Translations under genes and position numbers: made by a program
Notes under the pieces: model-generated
The model's database searches: none
What the model saw: the letters and a program-made list of their open reading frames with translations, nothing else
Told to the model about the DNA's origin: nothing
Shown: positions 39,662 through 52,125 of the stretch, piece after piece
Position numbering within the stretch: position 1 is the first letter of the stretch
Layout: each line of letters starts with the position of its first letter
From: Mucidula mucida
Lineage: Eukaryota; Basidiomycota; Agaricomycetes; Agaricales; Physalacriaceae
DNA length: 64,000 nt
NCBI GenBank assembly: GCA_015501055.1
Contig: JADNYV010000011.1
Location: 1-64,000, forward strand
Direction of reading: 5' to 3'

Positions 39662-42600
39662 TTACTTGTTCCTGCTCTTGGATCCTTTTGGTACACGGGC
39701 CAACCAGTAGAAGAACAGCGCCCCAAAGACATTGAATATGATGTACACCCATAAGATGCCGTAGTTCCGCCACCGGTGCTCATACACGGAGTTGACTTGG
39801 GATAGGAAACCATTCGTAGACGTGACGGAGCAGAATTGGCAGTCGGCGGTGGCGTTCGGGTTGTAAACGATGCCGTCACCAACGTTGGAGATGTACGTCG
39901 CCATGTAGTCGCCACACGTCTTGCCGCTGGGTGGATTGAACGTGGAAACCTCGATTGAGGAGCACGTAGCGGGTGAGTTTGCTAAACCTGTTGAAAGCAT
40001 AGCGTCCACGAGATAGGTGAATGGCGACACCCGGTACATGAAGATCCAGAAGCGGGGGAACGTACTGGGCCCAGCGAGAACACTGCAACAATTGTCAGGA
40101 CGAGAGCGACAAGGCAGAAATTTTGAAAAACGTACCCGCAGAACACCAAGCACAATGAGAACAACAAGTTGGCAAGATTACCGCCCGTCTCCGCGAGATC
40201 GATACCGGCAATGATCATGTTGGTAAAGGTCGACGTGAAGAGGAGGAAGCTCAAGATCAGGAGGAACATGAGACCGCTTCGCTCCGTCACCGTGTCCGTG
40301 GCCTCACCGTTGCGGTACAAACCGATGGGGTAGAACCAGCACAGGAAGATGAGGACACCCATGAGCGAGTTCCACGGCAATTCAGCGGTAATGTTTGCGA
40401 GCATGAACGCTTGCCACGAGTAGGTCTTCGATGGACGTTCGCGAACCTCGTACAGAGAGCGTTGCGTAACGAAATGAGGCATGATTTGGTTGACGAGGTT
40501 ACCAAAGATGGTCAGCAGCATGAAGATGGAGAACATCTGGTTCTGCAGGCCCTGCAGAGTGTTGTCCGCCTTGAAGAAGGAGAATCCAATGAAGAGACCC
40601 TATGAACGAACTTGTAAGATAACCGTATATTGACAGGAGATGGAAGGGAACTCACCGTCAGCACCGAAAGAGCTGTCTTCGAATAGATGTAGCTGGGTGT
40701 GCGCCAGTACTGCTGGAAGACACGGTATGTGCACGCCAAGTATTGCGAGAGGATGGTAGCAGCGAACGGCCGCTTGCCCTCCAAGTCTTCCTCGCCAGTC
40801 TCAACGATGGGCTTAGCATTTTCCCGCTTGTGCCGTAGCTCGTCCTTAATCGCCACCAATTCCTTGCTCTCGCGCCAAGCGGCCACGTAGTCCCTGTTCG
40901 CCACAGCACCTGGAGCAGCACCGATAACTTGAAGCATCCACTCGGCGGGGTTGGCTTCGGGTGGGCACTTCGGGGCGCCTTTGCTCTCAAAGTACTCAAT
41001 GAGCGTCGCCGAGTTTTCGCCAATGTCACCGTAATAGACAGTCTGACCTCCACGGGCGAGGAAAAGAAGGCGATCAAAGGACTGGAAGAGCAGTGCAGAT
41101 GGTTGATGGATAGTGCAAAGAATAGCTTGTCCGTTGGCGGCGAGTTTGCGGAGCAGCGAGCAGATAGACCAGGCAGTTTGACTAAATGATCATCAGCAAA
41201 TATAGCTTTAGTAGTTATTAAAGGTGCTATACCTGTCAAGACCGGATGTGGGTTCGTCCAAGAAGAGAAGCAGTTGAGGCTTAGCAGCAAGTTCGACACC
41301 GATTGTCAGGCGTTTTCGCTGTTCAACGTTAAGACCTACCAAGAGCCGTTAGATATCGTTGTTTTAGTGCATGAAACAATGACTTGCCTTCTCCAGGTAC
41401 ACCAACGACGGCGTCAGCATAAGTTTCCATCTCCAACAGGCGAATGACCTCGTTGACATAGGCAACCTTCTCCTCATCCGGAACACTCTTCGGCTGCCTG
41501 AGGCGCGCACTGAATTCGAGCGCCTCACGAACGGTAGAAGTCTGAAGGTGGAGATCCTGCTGCTGCACGTAACCCGTTTTGCGCTGGAAAGAATCATCCC
41601 GCTGGTGGCCGTCGACAAGCATCGAACCGGTCACGACACCCATGGTGACACGGGAGGCCAGCACATCTAGAAGCGTAGTCTTCCGGCACCAGAGGCACCC
41701 TAGAAGGATCTTAATCAATTTGTCCATATAGCAAGAGGATGCGGATAAACCCACCATGAGTGCGGTCAAGGTCCCAGGTTCAACCCATCCATTGACGTTG
41801 TCCAATAGCCGTCTAGGTTCGCCCTTGATCTTGATATCGTAACAAACGTCCTCCCAATGGAATATCGCAGTCTGTTTCTGGATCTTGGCGGCAGCTTCGT
41901 CTTGTTCTTTGGTGGGGTTGTCCAGGTCGCGTTTGGTAGTCTGAGCTTCCTCATCCTCGGCCGACTTCTTGGGAGCGGGAGGGAGATTACCACGACGGAA
42001 GACCAGGACTTCGCCCTTGGACTTGGCGGCGGTGATATACTCGGTGGCAGCCATGTAAACGGCACAGAAGAAGACGATGAAGGCAATGAGGACACCCAAA
42101 TTCCTGACAAAATGTCAGCACTGCGGCATTAGAAGCATGATGAATGGACAGACCTCCACATATGCGCCCGAGTGTAGTTATAGGTCTCGCTGAGATAAAG
42201 CGTACCCTGAACGACACTGCTGCCTGCTTGCGCGCCAGCTGTCGAGCAAATTCGGTTGATAGGATCGACGTTCTCGTAACCGGGACCCATTGGTACATAA
42301 GCAGAGCAAGGGTATTCTTGTCCATCGAACTCGTTGACCATCAGACTCTCGAATGCATATGCAATGGGATCAATGTAATTAATCCACCGGAACCAGACCA
42401 CCATTCCACTCGTAGGGATTGTAAATCCGGTGTAGATCACGAGTGCGAGGATGATGAGAGCAGCGGGAGCCATAGCTTGGGAAATCGTACGCGACATAGC
42501 ACCGATGGTTCGGAAAATCATCGACATGGAAAGCGTGCAGAAGAAGGAGAATAGCAGGAAGGTGAAGAATGCAGAAGGCGTACGGCGAAGGTTGGTCATG

Positions 42601-44591
42601 AAGTATAGCACCAAGTTGAAACCGATGGCATTGAGTATCTTGGCGGGCAGATCGCAAATCATGGAGGACATGGCTTCAGAGGATGGGTGATACAACGCCA
42701 TGCGGGAGTGCTTTTCAACGATAGGCCGTAGTTCGTACAGGGTCATGATCTATTGAATGGTCAATGACATGGAGCGCAAGACAATGAGATTTCGCACCTC
42801 GAGAACACTGCTGAACGCGTTCATCAAGACTGCAAAGAAAAGCAAAGCGCCGCGACTGTAGAAACTGCTCGAGGTGTTGTCGAGATTGTAGAAAATGGAA
42901 CCGATGATAAGGGCCATGATGAAGTTACCGAAGAGCGCTGTAAAGAAGAGAGTCATGTCTCCACGCAAACGCTGGAATCCACGACTGATACAGAGGCGGA
43001 CTTGCATTGGCATCGAGATCGTGTAGGGACTCTTCGTACGCCTATCAAATTGGTGTTAGCGGAAGCGCAAACGAAAGAAAAGAGCACTTACATTCCCTTG
43101 GCTTGATCCCGCTTCCTACTATCCCTGAACTTGGTGAGCTGTTCACCGCCGACAGGATATTGCCTCTCAAACGCGTCAATTTGCTGCAACAACCGCTTCC
43201 TGTCATCACTCTCCGCCCACGCCTTTGCGAACTCATCGGGAGTCCTTGGGACGCGAGACTCAAAGCCAGGACGTGCTTGCCTTTCAGCGGGGTTGGTAAG
43301 TGACGTCAGGAAATCAGCGGTGGTCTGGCGCGGCGGGCAGTCGAAGCCCATTTCGATGAAGAACTTCTTCGCGTCGGTGGTTGTACCGAAGTAGATCTGA
43401 CGACCTTCATACAGAACCACGACCTTGTCGAAATCTACAAAAGGAGAAAGATATCAGCGAGAGCGAGAAGAGAAGGGGAAGAGTAAACACACGTCGTATA
43501 TATCCTGGAGCCTGGTAGATGGCAACACCGCGTTGCACCCTGGTACTTGGTGGACAAGCGGACGGTCTTGACGAACTCGAGGGCAGTGGCACTGTCCAAT
43601 CCACGCGTCGAGTTGTCCCAGCATTGCAGAGGACTGCCACTTAGGGCGACCTCAGCAATACTGACACGCTTCCTCTCGCCACCACTGACACCGCGGATGA
43701 AATCGTTTCCGACTTTGGTGTTGACCGTGTGGGACAAACCAAAGACAGCCATGACGACGTCGCGCATGTGGTCCGCCCACATCTCGCGTGTAACACCCGG
43801 AAGACGTGCGCGTGGCGTACGTGTGCGCGCAGCAAAGGAGAGGGTCTGGCCGACAGTCAAGTTGGGGAAATGCACGTCCGTTTCCGCATTGTAAACAACT
43901 TCGCCACGGAAATCCTTGTGCATCGTTTTCCAAGGGATACCCTGATAGTTGATTTCGGCATTTTCCTGGACGTAGAAGCCGTGGGTTTCACCAGCAATGG
44001 ATTTGAGGAGGGTGGTACATCCACTACAGGACTACGTGAGTTTGCATTTATCGAGAATGAAAGGACACTTGCCTTCCAGGACGACCCAGTACGACAAGCA
44101 TCTCCCCGGCGTTCACGAGACCCTCAAAATTGCGCAAAATGTCGATCCTCCGGCCTCTTCCACCCGATCCACCGAAAACGCCGCCAACAAGATCGCAAAC
44201 CATGCGCGGCAGATCCAATAGCACGCCACCAACAGTGCGCTGATGGTCCGTCGGCTTTCCATACCCGTATACATTGAGGTTGCGATAGCTAATACCTGCT
44301 GTACGCCCGGAGCTTCTCCATCTCCCGCATGCAGCACATTCAAAGACAATACAGTCCGAATCCACAGATGGTAGTCGAATTTCCCGGACATGGGGTCCAT
44401 TCGTGGGTCGGCAGAGCCCTCGAACGGGTTGTCGCCCTCACCCAGGTGGGCGTTCGGCAACGACGCATTGGTTACAGTGCGCGCCAACTGCACCACCTCG
44501 TGCTCCACAGCGGGGTCATCGTATGCTGTCTCCTCTGAGGTGCCTTTTCACTCGGCGCGTGCTTGCTAGGATCCTCTGTAGTGTAATCCAT
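39662..44591 (-). CDS. PDR-type ABC transporter (ABCG), full length but with frame breaks
   Basis: Plasma-membrane drug/terpenoid exporter of the (NBD-TMD)x2 pleiotropic drug resistance type. The ATG at 44591 opens [19 protein letters not shown]1 has [20 protein letters not shown] (Walker A, formed across a GC-AG intron at 44024-44072) and [17 protein letters not shown]1 follows, then NBD2 with [38 protein letters not shown] and EPTSGLD, then TMD2, ending GSKSRNK at 39662. A second GC-AG intron is at 41336-41387. Frame is lost at four places: about 44537 (1 nt), about 44310 (1 nt), about 43525 (2 nt) and about 41682 inside Walker A of NBD2 (one A short in GGAAG). Either the copy is decaying or these are base-call deletions. 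Every other family segment is present. Confidence 0.85.
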
Positions 44592-45744
44592 CGCGACCGA
44601 AGAACGGCGGACGTCGAGGAATCCGAGAGGGAGCAACGAAAGGTAAAGAGAGTGGGGAGAACTGTGAAAGTACAGATGGGTCGAGATTCATTGGCGGTGG
44701 CATTTTCTACCTCCCTTGGCGCAAGGTGGCCCGGTGAGTCAACCCAAATTACGACGTTTACGACGTATGCCGTGGTGCCGGCCACTCATTTCGCTGACAC
44801 GCCGGGACTTGGCCTCCGGATGAATTCTGCTGTATCTCTCTCCTTGGTGCTTGCGGCTCGGACTGGACTGTGGGCTACACTGATATCGACTATTATCTGG
44901 GTACCAATCATTTCATCCCCGACTAACTCTGCTTTTTCCCCGTCTCTTGAGGCCTCAGAACACTCAGGTATCAGCGCCGTTTAACGTTACTATTAGTGTA
45001 GGCAACACGGGGGTCACACAAAGTTGGCGCCAAATGCCTTGCAAATGCCTGGGCCTGAAGCTTGAAGCTTGAAGTTTGACAATGAAACTGTTTGTAATGC
45101 AATTCCTTTGGTTTCGACAGCCCCTCTTGAGTTCGCTGTGGCCGCCGGCCCCCGGGATAAACAGCACTACTACGAATCAGTACGAGTCAACGTCTGCCCC
45201 ATCCTATGACTTACCCCTGGTCTTGGCTTCGTCGCCACCTTACTCTGACTCATCCTCAAGATACCGTTCGATACCATCGGAACCGGCGGGACTTCCGAAA
45301 CTTTAAGGAAAGTGGTCTGTGTCAACTTGAAGTTAGTGAAGTTCGTGGCGTGTCGGAGCCAGTTTTCGAACGATGGCTTGCTTGATAAAGGTCGTTCATA
45401 ACGTGGCGCCCATCTGATTTCGCGGAACTCTCTGGAGAAAAGGAAGGGTGTTCTTTGGTTTGCCCAGTCCAGCGCCTCTCAGTTGATATATTAAGCTCAA
45501 GCTGTTTGCGGGACAGAACTTAGAAGCGCCCACTCACCGTGTATTGGCCGTATATATGTAATGTACTCTATAGCATTTGCCATCAGGCGATCCACCAATG
45601 GTTGACTCCCGGTATGCTTGAAGGAGACGGTGAGAGTCACCTGAAACGATGTATCCCGATCTCGGAGGACAAGTTCGAAACTCAGCTCATGTTGTCATGT
45701 TAGAATTTAGAAAGTGCGAACGAGTCGGTGTATATCAGTGACAG
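44592..45744. other. 5' flank of the ABC transporter, otherwise unassigned
   Basis: Pyrimidine-rich sequence directly upstream of 44591 suits a 5' UTR. Farther up I see no supported gene. A short GAAGCTT-type direct repeat occurs at about 45058-45075. Confidence 0.4.
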
Positions 45745-46330
45745 GGTGTATTGTAAATGCTAACGCGGAAGGTGGAGCCGGGACACCACATGAGTGGAAA
45801 GATGCGAGCCGCATTGTCGTATACTATGGTCGCGCGGGGCGCTGGATCGCCTATTGACTTATCGCAGATGCAGGCCTGCACTTAGTACGACCCAGTCAAG
45901 TAAAAAATGCTGGCCAATTCCCCTCATGAACCTAGTTCGAATCCAAGGGCAACTACCGACAGATCGAAGTGCCACTGGCTGAGCTTGGACTATACGGGTA
46001 CTACGCGATGTCCGACATCGCCAAGTATGAGTCATCATCAACTTTACCCTGCGCTGTCTTTCGCAGTTCTCCCAACCTCATCATGTATGATTCGCCGGGA
46101 CGCGTTGCGACTCAAGATTTCCTCCTATCGTCAAGTTGATGATTGGCTCTCAATCCTGTGATGGCGTCTTGCGAAAAGATCAGCGACAGCCCTTCATCAC
46201 TTTCGACGCCACCAATTCTGACATCAAAGGTGCACGTGAAGTGTGACTTCAGGACTCTGGAAAGCCAGGCTCCGAACACATCCAAATTCCCCATCTTGGA
46301 TTGTACCAAATCGCGCACACCGAACTTGAC
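45745..46330 (+). pseudogene. possible decayed gene, unrecognised
   Basis: Patches of protein-like sequence can be joined by AG/GT sites: HEWKDASRIVVYY, then DAGLHLVRPSQ, then KGNYRQIEVPLAELGLYGYY and SSPNLIMYDSPGRVATQDFL. The frame slips by one base near 46135 and resumes as MIGSQSCDGVLRKDQ and PFITFDATNSDIK. Two of the implied introns are only 36-39 nt. The pattern x-I-x-x-P-L-x-x-L-G-L-Y appears again in a further patch (IQIPHLGLYQIAHTEL). It may be a relic related to the gene at 47.0-47.9 kb. Evidence is weak. Confidence 0.28.
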
Positions 46331-47029
46331 CGACAATATTCACACGGTCGTTATCGTATGCCTGATAGACCGTTCCTTTGAATGCAGGAGAGTTTGTCGT
46401 AAGTTATGAGGTAGTTTAGTACTTGCCTTCGCCACATTTCGATCACTCCACTTATTATCACGCTTGCCGTCGATGGAACGTGTATTGGATCTATCACAAC
46501 CTCTCGCGCCTTCATCGACATATCCCTCAATGTCTACTAGCTCTGGCTATGTAGTCTTTTGTTGAAGCTCGTGTTCTCTTGCTTTCTCTCAAGCTTGTCT
46601 ACTTCTTTTGGAGCGCCCCTTCTCATTTGGTCTGTTGGCTACCCTGCGCGCCGGAGTACCTCTCGTTGTCTACAAGCGCTCATTTCATCATCGTCAAACA
46701 CTTCTTGAGCCGTCCAGTATTTCTATCCGCATCAATGTGCATCAAAATAGATCATCTTCAGTTAGTTTACATTGTGAGCTTTACTCCGTCTGATGTATCT
46801 AACTAATTTATTCTACTCTTTGAGTAAGTGCACCATACGTTCCAGAAGCCTAACATTTTCAGAGATTAAATGGAAAGTTTCTAGCATACCCCGCCCTACG
46901 AGACGCGAGTTTACTCAGTATATCGGTATCATCGAGTCCGAGTCATCATGCCGGCACATAAAACCTGGACCTGCATGTAAGTTTTTGCTTCGGCTGCAGA
47001 ATAGCGCCTCCTCGCTAGAGTGAATCATC
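46331..47029. other. unassigned
   Basis: Open frames here are hydrophobic or Ser-rich without motifs. The 5' end of the next gene may lie in this stretch. Confidence 0.35.
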
Positions 47030-47941
47030 ATGGCCTGCCAGCGATGTGATCCTCAATCGCCTCCCATTGTCAAGTTTGACGACCTCCTCTATTCACATCA
47101 AAATGCCCTCTCGTTTTACATGAGCAAGGACGCAGGCGGGTTTGGAATGATAGGTGGATTTCACAGAGGAGCATTCCTGAGGGACGTCCCAGTTAATGCT
47201 ATCTTTGCTACAACGAGATGACCAAAAATATGTGAGTTGCACTCTTCTCCTGCTAGCTATCGTTTCTTAGGCTTACTTGATGTAGCCATGGTTTGTGGAG
47301 CCCGCGAGAGCCTACCTCGCGGGCTTGCACAAGTTCGAAGAGGACCTCGGCATCGCGCGCACAGCGATGCCTGTCTCGGGACCCGCTGCGTCCGAACCGT
47401 GGTACATCAACGACGATGCGGGGGGCCATATCATGGAATTTGGTCGCTATGCTGGAAGGGCGATTCGCGACATCCCGCTCGAGTACTTGTTGTGGACGAG
47501 AGCCGATTTATCTGTGGAATGTGTTACCTCTAACGTGAGTGACCTCTTCATCAATTGAAGCAACACAACTCACCTGGGAGTAGATGGGGAGGGAACACTT
47601 GAGCGCGCTGGATAACTACATCGCCGGCCTCGAGGTCTATATGACCAGCATCGTCGGCAAAGACAAGCCCTTGCTCACCTTGGTGACTACCAATGAAGAC
47701 GGTTCAACGATGGAGACGTGCTTCATTGCGCAAGGATATAATGGCAAGTTTTTTGGTCGCGACGAGATACACACTTGACGCATTTGTAGGTCCTTCCACT
47801 CCTACGAACGAGCAAATCTACTTTCGGTACCACCACTTGAAGTACGCCGGAAAGCCATCGGCGCTAGTCTCTGCCCGTACAAAGACTCTGTTCGCAAAGA
47901 TTAATGCTTTGAGTGCAAGTCAGATGGCGGCTCATTGTTGA
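47030..47941 (+). CDS. unrecognised protein with two DUF3820-like motifs
   Basis: From the ATG at 47030 the protein carries two copies of a motif shaped G-x-(H/Y)-x-G-x-x-(I/L)-x-D-(V/I)-P. They are GGFHRGAFLRDVPVN and EFGRYAGRAIRDIPLEYLLW. The second clearly resembles the DUF3820-type core found in several agaricomycete protein families. Between them is KYPWFVEPARAYLAGLHKFE, and after them LSALDNYIAGLEVYMTSIV. One base is out of frame near 47200, just after the first motif. A GC-AG intron (47744-47789, donor GCAAGT) joins GYN to GPSTPTNEQIYFRYHH. The stop is TGA at 47939-47941. No function is known to me. The start may lie further upstream. Confidence 0.5.
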
Positions 47942-48352
47942 AAATGTAACCTTTACCGTTAGTCTTTCTTTTTGTGTATTACTATGCGTGTTTGTGGCGC
48001 CCTTCGAATGTAATCACAGGGAGCCCGCGTTTTGGAGCTTGTTCATGAGCCTTGTTGTATGCCAACCCTTCTTACTGCCCTACGCCACATCTTGAAGACC
48101 CACCAGGTGAAGTCAGATAGAAACACGTGTTTTCTTGTTGGAGTTTGTTGACCACACCATCATTCTTCCCCGGTCCTTATGCCCTATCAAACGCGTGCGC
48201 TTAAAGTTATTGACGGCAACCGTTGCTTTGTCCAGGCTCAAGTCTTTCACGATCATTAATAAGTCCGCCTAACCGTCTTTGTTCCACTTTCCACTCCTTG
48301 AAGCAATGCGCTGCGCCTCTACACGTTCATTACTCTAACTTTTCCCTCCTCT

Positions 48353-49175
48353 ATGGCAGTGGCCGTCAACTCTTCTCTAGCTCCTTCAATTCCTATGCCA
48401 GTGCCAGTACCAATCATACGCATGGAGCACGCGAAGAAACATGCAGAGTACTATCTCGAGGAAGGCGATGTTGTTATACAAGTACGTCCCGCCATACTTC
48501 AATATCCATCCACAACAATCCTTATTGATATAATCAAGGTTGAAGAGACTCTATTCCGCCTCTCCCTCGCAGCACTACATGCGCGCTCTCCAGTCCTCCG
48601 AATCATCATGCCGCCGACGTACGACGGACAGAAGAGATTGCAGGGTTTCAACGACGCATCCCCCTTCCGCCTCCCAGGTGTCTCAGAAGGCGATTTCGTC
48701 AAACTTCTATACGTGCTGTGTCCATTGTAAGAACCCCCACACCAACTCTCCCGCCGACATGATCGAGCTTCTGTCTAGACCTACAACGCCTAATCCCCCC
48801 TTCTCTACTGTCGACGACTGGCTATCCCTGCTCAAACTCGCGAGCCTTTACGAAATCGACGACATTGCGCCCATTGCTTCCAAACACCTGCATGCGCTAC
48901 ATCTTGACCCGGTGCAGAAGATCGTGATTTGGAATACGTACAAGCTCGATCCATCCCTTCTTGTATCGTCCTACATTATCCTCTGCATGCGAACGAAGCC
49001 GTTAACGCTCGCCATGACCATGTCGCTGGGACTGAAAACGTTTACCAAAGTCGCAGCAGTACGAGACGAATACCATCAACGCACGTACTCGTGTACGTGT
49101 CGGCGGGTCACATTCTCAGAGAAGAAGCGAATCGCGGAGGAGTTGGTCAAAAGGGTATTCTTCACAGCGGCGTAA
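48353..49175 (+). CDS. BTB/POZ-domain protein 1, 237 aa
   Basis: Three exons (48353-48481, 48539-48726, 48779-49175) give 237 codons plus TAA. The BTB-like fold is seen in YYLEEGDVVIQVEETLFRLS and LAALHARSPVLRIIM, followed by FRLPGVSEGDFVKLLYVLC, the family's usual turn into the short-distance helix. A C-terminal helical part (DDWLSLLKLASLYEIDDIAP) resembles the BACK-type extension of agaricomycete BTB proteins. Such proteins dimerise and may serve as Cul3 adaptors or scaffolds; substrates are unknown. It is tail-to-tail with the next BTB gene, 70 bp between stops. Confidence 0.82.
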
Positions 49176-49245
49176 AGCAATATGTACATTATTCTTACAG
49201 GCTCAAACGCCATCTACAGTAATATACAGATAGTTAGCAGGATAA

Positions 49246-50038
49246 TTATGGGACATTATTAGAGGACTCACTCGTATTTCGTAAATTGAACACATCGGAC
49301 ACAACGTCCATCACTTCCTCCTGCCCTACATCGTTGGGCAACGGACTCTTCATCCCGCTCCTAATACCAGACCGCAGCCGCTCCCTCGCATGGAATATAT
49401 GGATCGCCGTTGCCATACCCAGCTGGACGGACTCCTCCATCGTCAACATCTCCTCCCTCTCACAGAGCTTCGCATACAGCGGCAACAACACCGCAGCATC
49501 CACGCTCAGACGCTGATAAAGCTCGATGCGGTCGACAAGCTCTATATCAATCTTCTCAATCTCCCGGAAGGCAAGCGCTTTGACCTCGGGAAAGTTCCAC
49601 AGCATCGCGCGGTCGATGATGACAATCCAGTCCTCGAGCGGGGCATCGTATAGCGAGAATGTCCTGTGCGGATTGTGGTTATATCACAACGGAGACACAA
49701 CGGGATGGAGGCTCACGGATTGTAAAACACCCATAGTAACTTCTCAAAGTCGCTGGCCGACGTATCATCCAGTATATACGCCGTGCCCTCCGACGTGCCT
49801 TCGCCTTCTCTCCACGACGCATCCGCCTTCTTCAGCCCGCTGATAAACTCGGGGTTCTCGCGCAGGAAGAAGAATCGATGAACACGGAAATACACCTCGT
49901 CGACCTGTTCGGCCAGCTTAATATACGACGGCAAGCTATCGATCAACGAGCACGCACCAGAAAGTACATATCACCGCCGGATAGATAGTAATCCTTGGAT
50001 CGTCTAGTCTGCCGTGAAAACGAGTTCGAGCTGGCCAT
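49246..50038 (-). CDS. BTB/POZ-domain protein 2, 228 aa
   Basis: Three exons (50038-49958, 49904-49717, 49663-49246) give 228 codons plus stop. The BTB part reads DYYLSGGDMYFLVDEVYFRV and HRFFFLRENPEF, then TSASDFEKLLWVFYNPTFSL. The helical C-terminal region is DWIVIIDRAMLWNFPEVKAL and onward. Its middle exon is 188 nt, the same as in the convergent BTB gene next door, and the introns fall at matching places. The two are therefore paralogues, though the proteins have diverged. The start is the first ATG in frame with the motif. Function in the cell is unknown. Confidence 0.82.
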
Positions 50039-50457
50039 AATGGTTGTCAGTGTAGGAAGGTGCCCGGAGTGGGGAAAGCAGTTTATATAGAGACTGTGCG
50101 AAGTGTCACCTGGTGAGAAACTCGGGGACACTCACGCGCTTCGAAAAGGCGCCCAGATCCATTCGGTTACGTAGATCGCTGCATATTTGGGTGAGAGATA
50201 GGAAATCGAGTGCGCTTGAGCGAAAGGGGAGAGAAGGAGAAGAACGGCGATGGACAGTTAACCATAATGTAAAAGGTTGGAGCAACGTGTGGGCCTCCGG
50301 CGATACCTTCCCTGTACGCTTCGCTTAGCGCCTCATGTAAGTAATGATGGGCAGGATAAGGTGAGTTGGAAAAGCCTAAGAGAAAGGCAAGTGTCAACCA
50401 CAGTACAACAAATAGTATACGACGCACGGGATATAGAATTATATCTTGGTCCCAGAA

Positions 50458-51471
50458 TCAAGTGAGATCTATCATATCACTCTCACTGCTCGTCCCATCC
50501 TTCGTCGTACCCAGCTCCTCCTTCCGAGCATCAAATGCGCTCTGGAACTTATCAACCGTCCTCTGATCAATAATGGCAAAGACGACGCGATCGAATGAAT
50601 GCTTAAACCGCGCGTCTGGTACGGCCAGCAAGTCCGCCCAAAGCTTAGCAACGAGTCCAACCTTGTTGCGAAACACCCCAGTCCCAAAACTGCCGAGGAC
50701 AAGGTTCTTGGCGCGAGAACTTTCGCACATGAACAGGATGCGGCCCATCCTCTCCTTCATCTCCACCTCAATCTGCATTTCCAGCGCCTCCAGGTCCTTC
50801 TGCACCTCAGATTCCGACTTGGCCTTATCCTTCTGCTTTTCATAATGATCCCGAAGTGTACCAGCATTCACGGCCGCGCTTGTGACGATATCGACCTCGA
50901 TGGGGTCTAACCATGCCCCGTCGTCATCGCGAAATAGGGACACGGACGGCGAATAGATGATGGCGTGCGAGTAGAAACCTTCCTTGGGATCTTTCTTATG
51001 AAAGCCATAGAATTCCTGGCCAGTGTCTGTCAGGAGCGAGGGATATAGATTCGAGGAACGAGCGATGCTCTCCTCCTGGGCGCTCGCGCCGCCCAGAAAC
51101 CCTCCCCCCGGCTTTTTCGCGGAAGCAAAGTTGAGCACGGCGATCTTCCCAGGGGAGTCCATTGTGGAAAAGTACCGGGCGCCCTTCAGAGTAGTCATTT
51201 CTAAGATGGAGATCACGGTGTCGTTGTGAGGAGGGGATGAAGGGGAGCGCTGCCATGTAGAGAGGAGAGAGTTGGGTGCGTAATATCGTGTAGAACGACA
51301 GGACCGTGCGGTACAGTCTTTGAGATCGTGTTTGACGCCATTTAACACGAAGCAGCCAGTTTCAATGGCCTTGAGCGTGTCATCAGCAATTTCTTTTCGG
51401 GATGATCGAGCAGTGCCCTCTTTCTTGTTGCCGTCTTTCTTTATCCAAAACGGTTTTGGTTGTGGCGCCAT
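50458..51471 (-). CDS. bacterial-type poly(ADP-ribose) glycohydrolase (PARG) domain protein, 337 aa
   Basis: Single-exon gene. The macrodomain-like PARG signature GGG-x(7)-QEE is exact in KKPGGGFLGGASAQEESIAR, with the two Glu that act in the family. Before it lies VLNFASAKKPGG and after it SNLYPSLLTDTG. The C-terminal half has SHAIIYSPSVSLFRDDDG and KNLVLGSFGTGVFRNKVGLV, the usual second half of this fold. The enzyme should remove poly(ADP-ribose) from proteins. Such microbial-type PARGs (often labelled DUF2263) are common in fungi. There is no signal peptide. The N-terminus (MAPQPKPFWIKKDGNKKEG) is basic and could reach the nucleus. Confidence 0.88.
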   Translation of the reverse strand: MAPQPKPFWIKKDGNKKEGTARSSRKEIADDTLKAIETGCFVLNGVKHDLKDCTARSCRSTRYYAPNSLLSTWQRSPSSPPHNDTVISILEMTTLKGARYFSTMDSPGKIAVLNFASAKKPGGGFLGGASAQEESIARSSNLYPSLLTDTGQEFYGFHKKDPKEGFYSHAIIYSPSVSLFRDDDGAWLDPIEVDIVTSAAVNAGTLRDHYEKQKDKAKSESEVQKDLEALEMQIEVEMKERMGRILFMCESSRAKNLVLGSFGTGVFRNKVGLVAKLWADLLAVPDARFKHSFDRVVFAIIDQRTVDKFQSAFDARKEELGTTKDGTSSESDMIDLT

Positions 51472-52125
51472 GAGTTGACGAAGAGCTGAGCGGTGATTAA
51501 AGAGGATCCAGAACGACGTGGTGGTTATAAGTCAAACAGGGATGTGACCTGAGTCACGGTCAATCATCAGATCGCGTCGGTTGCGACCTGTCATGTCAGC
51601 GACAGGTCTCCAAAGAGTCACTGTGCGGCGGTGAGTGTTTGGTATGGAAGAGAGAAAACCGTGCTCGCGTCGATCCACCATGGTACAATACCGTTACACA
51701 CATCTGTAGACTACTTAGGTGGCTCGGCCCCTCACTGAAGGACTACAGGCCAACACGTCGCCGTATGCCAGTAAGTATACAAGTTCCAAACGATTACAGG
51801 CAGTAGAGTGCGCGACTCCAACGATAATATTCGCAATCAAGCTAGATGAGAACGCGACCGTTGACTACTCCAGAGAAGTAAGAGCATCATTCTCTTGTTT
51901 GACGAGGAGGAGAAGACTGATGATATTTGGTGTTTAAACAACACAACCTTTTTGTCAGTAACATGAAGATTCCTCAGTACGGATCTCTCATCAAATGACC
52001 AAAAGATAGGCATTAAAACCCTAGGACCGCACGTCGCACGCAGCATGCAGACAATAGTCACAAGATTCGTCAAAGTGCGAGCGAACGCCTTTTGCCACAG
52101 TGCACATGATGATGCCCTGCAGTAT
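51472..52125. other. intergenic
   Basis: No gene supported. It contains the likely promoter of the PARG gene and the 3' flank of the DUF6924-like gene. Confidence 0.4.

Noticed and set aside
43729..44277. 182-codon frame on the plus strand
   Set aside because: It is antisense to conserved ABC transporter sequence, which has clear homology on the other strand.
50167..50427. Short minus-strand frame starting with a hydrophobic segment
   Set aside because: It could be a tiny secreted peptide, but there is no splice or family support and it lies between two accepted genes.
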